Shown: positions 14,670-22,497 of the stretch, one piece after another
Layout of the letters: every line of letters starts with the position of its first letter
Position numbering within the stretch: the stretch's first letter is position 1
Virus record (IMG/VR): IMGVR_UViG_3300003885_000026
Location: 1-32,074 of that record
DNA from: a virus
Reading direction: 5' to 3' (one strand)
DNA: 32,074 nucleotides
Notes under the pieces: generated by a model
The model's database searches: none
What the model saw: the letters and a program-made list of their open reading frames with translations, nothing else
What the model was told of the DNA's origin: nothing
Program-made: the position numbers and the translations under genes

Positions 14670-16504
14670 GAAACAAACCCCAATTCATTTTGTACTTTAA
14701 GTGCCCTAGCTAATTCAAAACCATCAATTTCTACAACGGTGGGTTGTTGTTGTATAGCTTCAGCTAATTGCTGTATGGCCGATGATTCACCACCATCACC
14801 ATTAGCTAAATTAATAAATTCTTTTTGTTGCCCTTGGGTAAGTACCGCTTCACCAGCATTGCCATTAAATAATGTTTGATCACCAATGGAATTATTACCA
14901 CCTAAGATACCACCATGATTCATGCCTGGTGGTTTTGACCCAGCAATTTTTGCAATATTTAATGCCGTTGCCGTACCAATAATGGCGGCAAAAGCAATAT
15001 TTAAAGGGAATAATCCACTAGCTAATGCTTTTTGTACTGCCACAATACCGTCAACCGTTGCCGTGGCAATACCACTGGCCTTACCAATGGCAAATAAAGT
15101 TTTGTTACCGCTAGATTGAAGGCTTGCCATGGTACCTAAAGTTGACTTTAAATTAGCCGACCTATCTTTACTAACACCCTTTTCAAAAGAAAACATGTCA
15201 GTTAGGCCCTTGGTAGAAGTATCTGTTAATGACCTTTCAAGTGCTGATAACTTTTTAACTTTTTTAGTTGTAGTTTTAATATCTTTAGCAGCGGCCTTTT
15301 TCCTTATTTTACTTTCAGCTTCAAGTGATTCTGCTAATGAAGTTAACCTGGCCTCAACCGCTTCAGTATTAAAAGGGGCATCAAAAGACGTTTTTATATC
15401 GTCCATATCTTGAACAATACTTTCAGAAAATTCTGCCATTAATTCTTGTGCGGCCGTAAAATCTGTTCTAAATCTTTCAGGTATTAAACTAGAAGAATTT
15501 GTGAAGGCATTTATACCTTTTTCAATTAATGCCAGTGGGGTAATCACCCCTAGTGCCATTGTTCTAGCTGCTATTTTTACAACATCGAAAGAAATTTCCA
15601 TTGCCGTTGCAAAAGGCCCCACGGCACCTGATACTTCAGCTAACCCTTTTATTAAACTTATTAAACCAGTGTTAACAAATTTAATAATAGAATCACGGTT
15701 AGTATTTATACTAGCGCCCATTTCAGTAAATATAGTTTGAAACTGGTTTACGGCACTTATTACTAAAGGGTTTTTAGTTATTAAAAAACCAATTTCTTCT
15801 AATAAATCCCCAAAAGAATTTGCAGCCTGTTGGGTAGCACCCGAAAAGGTTTTCAATTGCCCAGCGGCCGCACCACCAAATTTTGTATTTAAAGTTGTTA
15901 ATACTTTTTGAAAAGTATCAGCATTATCTGAACCTCTTTTAACTATAATACCATATCGACTTAAAGAACCAATTTCACCTACCGCTGCTTTACCAACTAA
16001 AGTCATTGCTGATTCTAAACTAACACCCAATGCTGATGACATATCAAGTGCCGCTTTAGTAGCAGTTTTTAGACCTTCACCAGATAAACCAGATAAAGAA
16101 ACCAAAAGCCCTTGTGCTTTTAAAATAGTTTCATCACCAAATTTAGTTGTCTGTTGTAATGAAGATGCAAATTTTTGCATATCCCTACTAGCAGCTTCAG
16201 AAAAACTACCAGCCGTTTTCAATGCAACATTAAGGGAATTGATTGCATCTTCCTGTTCATTAGCTAATGAAATTACTTTAGCACCAGCAAAAGCAGCGGC
16301 AAATCCAACCGCTGCGCCTTTAAGGGATACTAACCCACCTAATAAAGACCTGGTACCACTACCTAATGCTTTTAATGAGCGGCCTATTTTCTTAATTGAT
16401 TTGTTGGTTTTTTTTGCTTGTTTTTCGGTTTTCTTTAAATCTTCTTTAGGTTTGTTTTTACCAGTAACAAAATCAAAAATAAATTGTAATTTATTTACTG
16501 CCAT
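14666..16504 (-). CDS. Tail tape measure protein
   Basis: 612 residues. Lys-rich helical N-terminus (TEKQAKKTNKSIKKIG), a Gly/Ala hydrophobic segment at about 55-82 (GLVSLKGAAVGFAAAFAGAK), long helical stretches, 'LVSLSGLSGEGLKTATKAALDMSSALGVSLESAMTLVGKA' typical of tape measure proteins, a second hydrophobic segment near the C-terminus (LFPLNIAFAAIIGTATALNI) and the Gly/Asn-rich tail MNHGGILGGNNS. It sets tail length and passes into the host envelope during DNA injection. At the family's usual ~0.15 nm per residue this predicts a tail near 90 nm (inference). AAAGG precedes ATG 16504; the start overlaps the GT frame by 14 nt. Confidence 0.93.
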   Translation of the reverse strand: MAVNKLQFIFDFVTGKNKPKEDLKKTEKQAKKTNKSIKKIGRSLKALGSGTRSLLGGLVSLKGAAVGFAAAFAGAKVISLANEQEDAINSLNVALKTAGSFSEAASRDMQKFASSLQQTTKFGDETILKAQGLLVSLSGLSGEGLKTATKAALDMSSALGVSLESAMTLVGKAAVGEIGSLSRYGIIVKRGSDNADTFQKVLTTLNTKFGGAAAGQLKTFSGATQQAANSFGDLLEEIGFLITKNPLVISAVNQFQTIFTEMGASINTNRDSIIKFVNTGLISLIKGLAEVSGAVGPFATAMEISFDVVKIAARTMALGVITPLALIEKGINAFTNSSSLIPERFRTDFTAAQELMAEFSESIVQDMDDIKTSFDAPFNTEAVEARLTSLAESLEAESKIRKKAAAKDIKTTTKKVKKLSALERSLTDTSTKGLTDMFSFEKGVSKDRSANLKSTLGTMASLQSSGNKTLFAIGKASGIATATVDGIVAVQKALASGLFPLNIAFAAIIGTATALNIAKIAGSKPPGMNHGGILGGNNSIGDQTLFNGNAGEAVLTQGQQKEFINLANGDGGESSAIQQLAEAIQQQPTVVEIDGFELARALKVQNELGFVS

Positions 16505-16748
16505 TGTTTGCCTTTTTTATCCCTTCATCAACACTTGACCTTATTAATTCAAAAACTTCTATTACTTCATAATCAAATTCATCAGCATTAAAAACAACCC
16601 CTAATTTTTGTGCCTTGGTAAACATGTTATACCTAGTAAAATAGTGGGCAACACCCATAAATTCGTTATATTTGTAAGTGTCTATTTCTTTAATTGAGTC
16701 AAAGGGTATCCCATTAACCCACAAACTAGATGCTTCAAGTATTAATTC
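16491..16748 (-). CDS. Tail assembly chaperone T domain, expressed as G-T fusion by -1 frameshift
   Basis: An open frame that continues the chaperone G in the -1 frame. After a slip on A_AAA_AAG, translation reads E-L-I-L-E-A-S-S-L-W-V-N-G-I-P-F and on to the stop at 16491, adding about 85 residues to the first 108 of G (GT about 193 aa). No ribosome binding site precedes the possible internal TTG at 16724, so independent translation is unlikely. G and GT proteins of siphophages coat the tape measure during tail assembly; the T part binds the major tail protein. Location between major tail protein and tape measure is exactly where this pair occurs. Confidence 0.85.
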   Translation of the reverse strand, partial: ELILEASSLWVNGIPFDSIKEIDTYKYNEFMGVAHYFTRYNMFTKAQKLGVVFNADEFDYEVIEVFELIRSSVDEGIKKANNGSK

Positions 16749-17071
16749 TTTTTTTTAGAGGCCAAAGAAAAAGCACTAAAAATTTCACCAGCTATTTTAG
16801 AAAGAATTCCCATCATTTCAAAATGGTTAATTAATTCTTTGTAGCTAGTGATTTCTTTTTCATCTATTTTCATAGAAACTTTACTTACAAGAAACCCCAT
16901 TTCTAAAATCATTCTACCAGTATAAATATATTCTTTTGTTTGAAAATCTTCATCAATATCTTCAGCTTCAACACCTGGTTCTTTAACCCCAATTTTTCCC
17001 ATTAGCTGAATAGCTTCAGGTACATTAGGAAGCCTATATTCTACAAAACCATAATCATTTTCAAATTTCAT
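16742..17071 (-). CDS. Tail assembly chaperone G
   Basis: 109 residues, acidic and helical (VPEAIQLMGKIGVKEPGVEAEDIDEDFQTKEYIYTGRMILEMG), ending in KKKN at an A-rich slippery sequence. AAGGGA gives a strong start at ATG 17071. Known siphophage chaperones of this kind are made as a short form (G) and a rarer frameshifted long form (GT). The gene order (major tail protein, G, GT, tape measure) supports the call. Sequence homology cannot be seen by eye, so the assignment rests on order, frame layout and the slippery site. Confidence 0.85.
   Translation of the reverse strand: MKFENDYGFVEYRLPNVPEAIQLMGKIGVKEPGVEAEDIDEDFQTKEYIYTGRMILEMGFLVSKVSMKIDEKEITSYKELINHFEMMGILSKIAGEIFSAFSLASKKKN
16748..16754 (-). 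other. Programmed -1 ribosomal frameshift site (A_AAA_AAG)
   Basis: Read on the minus strand, codons TCT AAA AAA AAG AAT TAA end chaperone G. The last seven bases of the A8G run form A_AAA_AAG in the zero frame, the efficient bacterial slippery heptamer known from E. coli dnaX. A one-base backward slip lets the ribosome skip the TAA two codons later and enter the T frame. A possible small downstream hairpin (GGGT...ACCC, about 30-45 nt further on) is weak, and no strong upstream Shine-Dalgarno-like stimulator is obvious. Confidence 0.85.
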
Positions 17072-17080
17072 ATTTCCCTT

Positions 17081-17212
17081 TTACTTAGCTACTAAACCGT
17101 AAATTAACAACACCCAAAATAAATTGCAAATAATAAAACCAAGTACAAAAACAAAGGTTATTCTTATATACACATCTCTTTCATTTAATTCAGTCATATT
17201 TTCATCGTTCAT
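17081..17212 (-). CDS. Single-TM microprotein (43 aa) between major tail protein and chaperone genes
   Basis: ATG 17212 to TAA 17083-17081. The product has an acidic N-terminus (MNDENMTELNERD) and one strong transmembrane helix at about 18-41 (ITFVFVLGFIICNLFWVLLIYGLV). GGGTATAA just upstream overlaps the major tail protein stop and can act as a ribosome binding site. It fills exactly the gap between two tail genes. A membrane protein is not part of known tail assembly, so it may be a host-envelope modifier or an extra holin-like factor. No family recognised. Confidence 0.55.
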   Translation of the reverse strand: MNDENMTELNERDVYIRITFVFVLGFIICNLFWVLLIYGLVAK

Positions 17213-17217
17213 ATTTG

Positions 17218-18735
17218 TTATACCCAGTTTAAATGCACATCTTTTTGAGTACCAGTAACGTGTGCTTTAGCTTCAATGTTTACCACTTGATAACCTTCAT
17301 TATCAGCAACAATATGTGAAGTGATTGTGGCATTAGCAAAATAAATATTAAAGCATTTCCCACCTATCCAGTTATCACTGGATTTAGGGCCGGCATTAAA
17401 AGCTAGTGTTGTAGTGGTGTTATTTATAAACTTATCAAATAACCCCACTTCAAATTGTTTTAAAATTAATGTTGCCGTAAAAGTTACTTCCCTATCCATT
17501 GTTACTGAAGATTCAATTCCATTAGCATCACATATGTCATCAATATCAGTTTTAGGGGTAGCAATTGCAAATGCAGCGGTGGTAGCACTTTTACAAAGAA
17601 ACTCACCAAAATTGCCTAGTATTAATTCATTCCCTTTTACGACAATCTTTTCAGAATCATCAAAAACAGGTACTAAACCGGGGTCAAAAGAAATGGCACT
17701 GTCACTGACATAAGAAGATGAACCAGTATCATCGGCCGCAACACTAAACCCTAAAGCGGTACCAATTGCCGTTGCGGTGTTTGTACCAGTATTCCACAAT
17801 AAGGAAAACGTGCCGCCATCACTAGATAGGGTAAAATTACCCGTTGTACTTGAATATGAAACTGTAATTGCATCAGCGGTTAGGGCGTTCATTTTAACTT
17901 CTATTTCACGCCCTAATTCAATCGGGGTTTTATAAACTTTTTGCGTAATAGATGCATTTCTTTGAACACCATCACTAAAATCCATTGAAAAATTACTAGA
18001 AGTTATTTCAATTGGGTTAAAGAAAAATTCAATACCAGCAAATTCAAAATCCATTACAGCATAGTCACTAGCTGGGAATTCTATATTTATGGCCGTGGTA
18101 CTCATGCCGGCCATGGCCTGGTGATATGCTGAACTTGTTTCAGCTTGAAATAAATGCCCTGAAAACCTTTTATGCCCAGTAGATGCTGGGGAGTAATGAA
18201 TTGGTAAACCAAGATTTACACCAGCGGCTGGGGCATTTGATAAGTTATGAGCTAAAGTTAATACATCACCAGCTATTGACCTGATATTTCTTACTGTATA
18301 ATTATTTAAATTATCTTTTATTAATAATGCCATACCAGCAAAAAATTCTGAACCTTCACCAGTATCAACCGTTATTGTAGCAGCGGCACTTGAAGTACCA
18401 GCCGCGGCGCTTACAACATCACGTTCAATTGATTTTACATTTCTAGTGCCCATTGCTGATTCAATAGCTAGGGAAGTTTCGGGTGCAGTACCTTCAATAC
18501 CAGAATGTTTTAAATAATTAGGAAAGGTCATTGTTGGAGTTTCTTTCCCAATGGCACCTTTTGTTTTACCAATATCGTTTTGTATTTCATCACTGGATAG
18601 GGTTTCAACATTAGAATCAAAAGTGTACCCACTTCTTAAAGGTAAAAATTCTGAACCAGCTACTAAAGCAATTAATGTGCCTTCAGTGGTTTCTTCTTTC
18701 ATTCCAAAAATTGCACTTCTAGTTACCTTTGCCAT
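17218..18735 (-). CDS. Major tail (tube) protein with inserted decoration domains
   Basis: 505 residues, well above the 150-350 usual for tube proteins. The N-terminus (KVTRSAIFGMKEETTEGTL...FLPLRSGYTF) and C-terminus (LILKQFEVGLFDKFINNTTTTLAFNAG, FNIYFANATITSHIVADNEGYQVVNIEAKA) are like known siphophage major tail proteins. Two inserted beta domains are visible: about 105-182 ('AATITVDTGEGSEFFAGMALLIKD...RSIAGDVLTLAHNLSNAPAAG') and about 268-346 ('GREIEVKMNA...ITVSYSSTTGNFTLSSDGGTFSLLWNTGT...IGTALGF'). The second is a domain found in many tail proteins. They probably project from the tube surface. AGGGGAT precedes ATG 18735. The position between terminator and chaperone genes is canonical. 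Confidence 0.85.
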   Translation of the reverse strand: MAKVTRSAIFGMKEETTEGTLIALVAGSEFLPLRSGYTFDSNVETLSSDEIQNDIGKTKGAIGKETPTMTFPNYLKHSGIEGTAPETSLAIESAMGTRNVKSIERDVVSAAAGTSSAAATITVDTGEGSEFFAGMALLIKDNLNNYTVRNIRSIAGDVLTLAHNLSNAPAAGVNLGLPIHYSPASTGHKRFSGHLFQAETSSAYHQAMAGMSTTAINIEFPASDYAVMDFEFAGIEFFFNPIEITSSNFSMDFSDGVQRNASITQKVYKTPIELGREIEVKMNALTADAITVSYSSTTGNFTLSSDGGTFSLLWNTGTNTATAIGTALGFSVAADDTGSSSYVSDSAISFDPGLVPVFDDSEKIVVKGNELILGNFGEFLCKSATTAAFAIATPKTDIDDICDANGIESSVTMDREVTFTATLILKQFEVGLFDKFINNTTTTLAFNAGPKSSDNWIGGKCFNIYFANATITSHIVADNEGYQVVNIEAKAHVTGTQKDVHLNWV

Positions 18736-18744
18736 ATTATCCCC

Positions 18745-19200
18745 TTAGATTATTTCACTAATATCAATTGAAAAAGTAATATTCATCGTCATTATACTAA
18801 AATCATCAATATTCGCATATTCTACACCTGAACTACCCACAAAAGTTACCTTTTCAATGCTAGAATCAATACCTAATTGATCAAAATTTAAAAAATCTTG
18901 TTTTAAGGTTACCATATCTTCTAAAATTGATAGAAGCACCGTATCACGGGAATCGGCATCATGGTTCGTTCTAATTAATTCTTCAGTAAAAACAATTGTA
19001 AATTCCCTACTAATATTAGAATCTTTAAAGGTATCTAAAGCCGAAATTGTTGAGGCCCCTACCATTACACCATAACCATCACGTAATAAATTATTATCAT
19101 TATCAGGTAAACTTTCTGGTAAAGGTATTTTAGTTTTACTAGGAAATAAACCAGCTACCTTTGTTAAAATTGTATTATAAACAGTTGTTATTTTACTCAT
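18745..19200 (-). CDS. Tail terminator / tail completion protein candidate
   Basis: 151 residues of alpha/beta type: N-terminal helix (KITTVYNTILTKVAGLFP), 'RDGYGVMVGAS', then 'SREFTIVFTEEL', a helix 'RDTVLLSILEDMVTLKQDFL' and final strands 'FSIMTMNITFSIDIS'. This strand-helix-strand layout and its place directly before the major tail protein fit gpU-type tail terminators, which cap the tube and join it to the head. The ATG overlaps the previous stop by one base. The assignment is by order and fold pattern only. Confidence 0.65.
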   Translation of the reverse strand: MSKITTVYNTILTKVAGLFPSKTKIPLPESLPDNDNNLLRDGYGVMVGASTISALDTFKDSNISREFTIVFTEELIRTNHDADSRDTVLLSILEDMVTLKQDFLNFDQLGIDSSIEKVTFVGSSGVEYANIDDFSIMTMNITFSIDISEII

Positions 19201-20063
19201 TAGTTAAAGCCTTCATTTAAAAATTCAGGGCCACGTGAAATTCTACCTTGGTAAGAAATTTCTTCAGTAGGGTCAACTATGCCATCATTATCCCTATCAA
19301 ATTTAGTAGCCTTTTTTAACCTTGAATAATATTCTGTTCTAGCTGCTTTTTTCTGTTCTAAATAATCATCACCAAAAGAATTATAAATTATTTCTGCTAC
19401 CTTTTGAATTGAGGCCGGCATTAATTCATCACGATCAAGTATTTGTGATTCATGTTTTATTAATTTCATTTTCTTTAAATCATCTTCGATTAAAATTGCT
19501 GCCCTTACCGCCTGTTCTTCCCAATCAGTTTTCCCACTGGTAAAAGCTGCCTTGGTATTGGCCCTATTTAAATCAGGGAATTCTGAACCTAATTCAGCAT
19601 CATCAGAAAATAAATGACCTAACCAAGATAAAGTGGTGCCAACATCAAGATCAATACTAAAATCAATTTTTATCCAATATTTATCATAGATTGTAATACC
19701 GCCTAACCCTGTTACCTGTTCTACACCGGCCGAATTTACAGTATCTTCTTTACCCCATAAATTATTTCTATCAGGCACCCATGTTGAATAATTTGGGTTT
19801 TTAAACCCATTAGTTTCATCCCTGAATTCTGCTACTGCTTTAAAGGTGTTACCATCCCATATTTTAATAAGCATATTTGCATTTGCGGTGTTGGCCAATC
19901 CAAATTTAAAATATAAATGATTTATAGGGAGAGTAACCCCAATAAATAGTGAATCTTCAGCCGCCGCATAATCAAAAGTTTTAGTACCTGAAGAATACTT
20001 ATTTAATTCCTGTGTGAAATCTTCTAAGGTACCATTGTTTGAAAATATAATTCTAGTTTTCAT
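19200..20063 (-). CDS. Connector- or tail-region structural protein with EF-hand calcium loop
   Basis: 287 residues. The first ~150 form a beta-sandwich-like region (SLFIGVTLPINHLYFKFG, MLIKIWDGNTFKAVAEF, YWIKIDFSIDL...TLSWLGH) recalling carbohydrate-binding modules. The rest is helical (WEEQAVRAAILIEDDLKKMKLI, ASIQKVAEIIYNSFGDDYLEQKKAARTEYYSRLKKA). Residues 256-267, DRDNDGIVDPTE, match the EF-hand loop D-x-D-x-D-G-x-[ILV]-x-x-x-E at every key position, so calcium binding is likely. GAGGGAA gives a good start at ATG 20063. Order suggests a head-tail connector or neck protein, but a sandwich plus EF-hand is unusual there; a neck-attached adhesin is an alternative. Confidence 0.65.
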   Translation of the reverse strand: MKTRIIFSNNGTLEDFTQELNKYSSGTKTFDYAAAEDSLFIGVTLPINHLYFKFGLANTANANMLIKIWDGNTFKAVAEFRDETNGFKNPNYSTWVPDRNNLWGKEDTVNSAGVEQVTGLGGITIYDKYWIKIDFSIDLDVGTTLSWLGHLFSDDAELGSEFPDLNRANTKAAFTSGKTDWEEQAVRAAILIEDDLKKMKLIKHESQILDRDELMPASIQKVAEIIYNSFGDDYLEQKKAARTEYYSRLKKATKFDRDNDGIVDPTEEISYQGRISRGPEFLNEGFN

Positions 20064-20217
20064 CTTTAACTTCCCTCAACGTCCCTTGATTATTTGGATT
20101 GCTAGGTATTGTTTGTTTTTGGTATTCTTTTTGTAATTCATTAATAAAAAAAGCGGTTTCTTTATAAGGCCTATCGGCTAAATAAGTAATTAACTTTTCT
20201 AAAAAATCTTGCTTCAT
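20053..20217 (-). CDS. Small helical protein of unknown function (54 aa)
   Basis: ATG 20217 follows AAAGGGTATACA; the frame runs to TAG 20055-20053 and overlaps the next gene start by 11 nt. The product is MKQDFLEKLITYLADRPYKETAFFINELQ... followed by a polar tail. It fills an otherwise empty 180-nt gap between coupled genes, which supports its reality. No family recognised. Confidence 0.6.
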   Translation of the reverse strand: MKQDFLEKLITYLADRPYKETAFFINELQKEYQKQTIPSNPNNQGTLREVKDEN

Positions 20218-20239
20218 TGTATACCCTTTTTAAAATATA

Positions 20240-20494
20240 TTAAACACTAAGTGCATCTATCTGTGATTGCATATTTATTATAGATGCTTCAGCTTGTGCT
20301 TTATTTTCTACTAATTTAGTAAGCTTTTTTGAGTTTAATACCGCTATTGTTTGGGCCTTATCAGTTAAAATATCCCATTTAGCTTTCATTAATCCCATAA
20401 CCGCTGGTAGTGAATAATCAGTATTACTTTCTTCCATGTAAATTTCTAGTAATTCTATTACTTCAGAAAAACTTTGATCACCTATAACTGACAT
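20240..20494 (-). CDS. Small helical/coiled-coil protein of unknown function (84 aa)
   Basis: I start at ATG 20494 because AAAAGGGGATTT precedes it; the frame is open further upstream but that part overlaps the fibre-like gene. The product is all-helical: SFSEVIELLEIYMEESNTDY, LPAVMGLMKAKWDILTDKAQT, and a C-terminal coiled coil (LTKLVENKAQAEASIINMQSQIDAL). It follows the fibre-like gene and could be its partner or assembly factor. No family recognised. Confidence 0.65.
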   Translation of the reverse strand: MSVIGDQSFSEVIELLEIYMEESNTDYSLPAVMGLMKAKWDILTDKAQTIAVLNSKKLTKLVENKAQAEASIINMQSQIDALSV

Positions 20495-20507
20495 AAATCC
20501 CCTTTTA

Positions 20508-22103
20508 TTAAATCCATGCTGGTATCCAATGGCTTGTCCCATTTATTTCTACTTGTAACCATTGTGATTGTGCAGCGGCCGTTGGGCCTGAACCACCAAT
20601 AGTGCCTAAAGTAGGTGCCACACCACCGCCTAATGCTACCCCATTATTTACATCTAAAGATTCACAATCAATATTCCCACATAGGTCATGATCACCACCA
20701 CCCCAACTATTTTTTATTGCATTATCCATAAATACGCCCCATGTAAGGGACGCAACGGCCATTCTACTTCTAAACCCTACTTTAATTACATTACCGTTGA
20801 AGGGTATCGCCTCAACGTCAACGCCATGATAGCTAGTCATAGTTTCAACACCCGATTGAGTTTGGAATAAAGCAACCGCTGGGTTTTTACATAGTACACC
20901 CCTTACATTCCCTAAATTAACTGTACTGCCCGTTGTTGTAGAAAAAGTTGGCGAAAAACTTAAACCAGTGGTGTTACTAACATTCATAGTACCCCCACCT
21001 TTTGATTGTATTTGTTGAGCGCATGAAACAACTAAATTATTAACCGTGGTTCTAGTACCAGTATTTAAATGCCTAATTGTAGGCCCACCATTTAAAACTA
21101 TTGCTTGTAATGGGTTATGTGTTGCCCCCGTACCTGATGCTAAAATTGGAAGGGCCTGAAATAAAGTAAAGGCAGCAAAAGCTGGTGCTACACCTGAAGT
21201 AATATTAGGGGTACCCCTTAGAGTTTCATATATAAAGGTAGCATTATCAAAATCAATAGTTCTTTGATCGGCATAAGTACCACCTATAAAAACACCTGTA
21301 ATTGTTTCGGTAGCGTCGGCCAGAATTGTATAAGGGTTTAAAGCATTGGCCGCAACGGTTGTTTCAAATCTTATAGGTGACCAGCATCTTATTTGCCCTA
21401 AATTACTAGCAGTAGTACCCCTCAATTCTAATTCACCACTAGTTGTAGTTTTACCAGCAAATATGCCACCACTGGTAAACCTAGCAATATCAGTGGTACC
21501 ACCACCATTAGTTACTTCAAAAATAACATCTTTATTTAAACCACCATTAGTAAATTTAAAATCAAAAACACCACCAGAAAGTAATTGATTGGCCCCGGCC
21601 CCTACACCTAATAAAAATTGGTAATTCCCAAACCCACCACCATCATCATTAGCAAAAGAAACACTTCTTATTAATGCCCCAGTATCATTATTCAATCTAA
21701 AATTTATAGTTGAACCAAAAGCATTTTCACTGGTAATCATTTTCATTGTTTGGCGAAATAAAATAAATTCAGGTAAATAAACTGATTGGCCTGGTCTTAA
21801 GTCAATGGCCGGCCCACCGGCTATTGTATTGTTAGCATCAAGTAAAATCATTTCAAGTTGGCCGCCTAATGAACTATTTACGCCCAATGCTAAATTTTGA
21901 TCTATACTTTCACTTCTAATTGTAAATTTTGTTGCCGCTGTATGGGTTAAATCATTTAAATTTGTAAGATCAAAACCCCCATAATTCCAATTGGCCGTCA
22001 TGGGTAAAGTACCATCACGTTTTACAAAAAGGGTTTCAACGGTAGCATCATAGACATCTACAAAATCAAAATTACCAGTAAATGGATTGAATTTTAAACT
22101 CAC
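20508..22103 (-). CDS. Large fibre- or spike-like structural protein encoded between head and tail modules
   Basis: 531 residues. The N-terminus MSLKFNPFTGNFDFVD and C-terminus (about 510-531, ...QWLQVEINGTSHWIPAWI) are typical end motifs of phage fibre/spike proteins. The body is repetitive beta structure rich in Gly/Thr/Asn (TNGGGTTDIARFTSGGIFAGKT, SGELELRGTTASNLG) with an aromatic-poor, parallel-beta-helix look. It starts at GTG 22103 in a GTGA overlap with the previous gene. The location just after capsid/decoration genes and before the tail terminator is unusual for a tail fibre, so a head fibre or neck fibre is possible. It likely contacts the host surface. Confidence 0.68.
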   Translation of the reverse strand: MSLKFNPFTGNFDFVDVYDATVETLFVKRDGTLPMTANWNYGGFDLTNLNDLTHTAATKFTIRSESIDQNLALGVNSSLGGQLEMILLDANNTIAGGPAIDLRPGQSVYLPEFILFRQTMKMITSENAFGSTINFRLNNDTGALIRSVSFANDDGGGFGNYQFLLGVGAGANQLLSGGVFDFKFTNGGLNKDVIFEVTNGGGTTDIARFTSGGIFAGKTTTSGELELRGTTASNLGQIRCWSPIRFETTVAANALNPYTILADATETITGVFIGGTYADQRTIDFDNATFIYETLRGTPNITSGVAPAFAAFTLFQALPILASGTGATHNPLQAIVLNGGPTIRHLNTGTRTTVNNLVVSCAQQIQSKGGGTMNVSNTTGLSFSPTFSTTTGSTVNLGNVRGVLCKNPAVALFQTQSGVETMTSYHGVDVEAIPFNGNVIKVGFRSRMAVASLTWGVFMDNAIKNSWGGGDHDLCGNIDCESLDVNNGVALGGGVAPTLGTIGGSGPTAAAQSQWLQVEINGTSHWIPAWI

Positions 22104-22372
22104 GTTCTAACCACGCTGTTTAGCCGGTCACTTACATCATAACCGAGTGTTAATGTGGCAACGGTAACTGAATTTAATTCATAAATAACTGTTTGAATTT
22201 CACCAGTACCATTTCCAGCCGCTACATAGGTTAAAGAAATTTCATCAAATTCTTCAGGGACTAACTTCCCACCTAATTCATTGACTTGTAGAATGTAATC
22301 GGATTTATCACCGGGGGTACGTTCACGGCCGGCTTTTTTAATAGTTTCTAAACCGTGGTCATCAACTGCCAT
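22100..22372 (-). CDS. Small conserved phage protein of unknown function upstream of fibre-like gene (90 aa)
   Basis: 'LETIKKAGRERTPGDKSDYILQVNELGGKLVPEEFDEISLTYVAAGNGTGEIQTVIYELNSVTVATLTLGY' has a beta-strand-rich C-terminal half. From memory, short proteins of the form '...RTPGDK.DYi..lN.LGG.lvPe.FDei.LtYv..G.GtGEi.tV.Y.l....VatLtl.Yd' occur next to fibre genes in other phages. This is an unsearched impression. GAGGGGTAACAA before ATG 22372 is a strong start. GTGA overlap with the fibre-like gene suggests a paired function such as attachment of that fibre. Confidence 0.65.
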   Translation of the reverse strand: MAVDDHGLETIKKAGRERTPGDKSDYILQVNELGGKLVPEEFDEISLTYVAAGNGTGEIQTVIYELNSVTVATLTLGYDVSDRLNSVVRT

Positions 22373-22409
22373 TTGTTACCCCTCATTTAAAACATTATCG
22401 GGAATACGC

Positions 22410-22496
22410 TTATTTTTTACTAGTTTTTTTAAACGGGTTTTTTTTAGGTTCTTTTTTTTTGTTTTTCTTTTTTTCTTTATCAGTATGTTTTGGCAT
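22410..22496 (-). CDS. Very small lysine-rich peptide (28 aa)
   Basis: ATG 22496, preceded by AAGGGGATAAA (an ideal ribosome binding site), reads MPKHTDKEKKKNKKKEPKKN and eight more residues to TAA 22412-22410. Over half the residues are lysine. The strong initiation signal and tight fit between neighbours are the evidence for translation. Such a peptide could bind DNA or RNA, or neutralise packaged DNA, but this is speculation. Confidence 0.45.
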   Translation of the reverse strand: MPKHTDKEKKKNKKKEPKKNPFKKTSKK

Positions 22497-22497
22497 T

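Noticed and set aside
16491-16724. Independent small gene starting at TTG 16724
   Set aside because: No ribosome binding site is present and the frame is open upstream to the slippery site, so a frameshifted fusion explains it better.
20495-20542. Upstream extension of the 84-aa helical protein gene to 20542
   Set aside because: It overlaps the fibre-like gene end, and the strong AAAAGGGG site belongs to the ATG at 20494.
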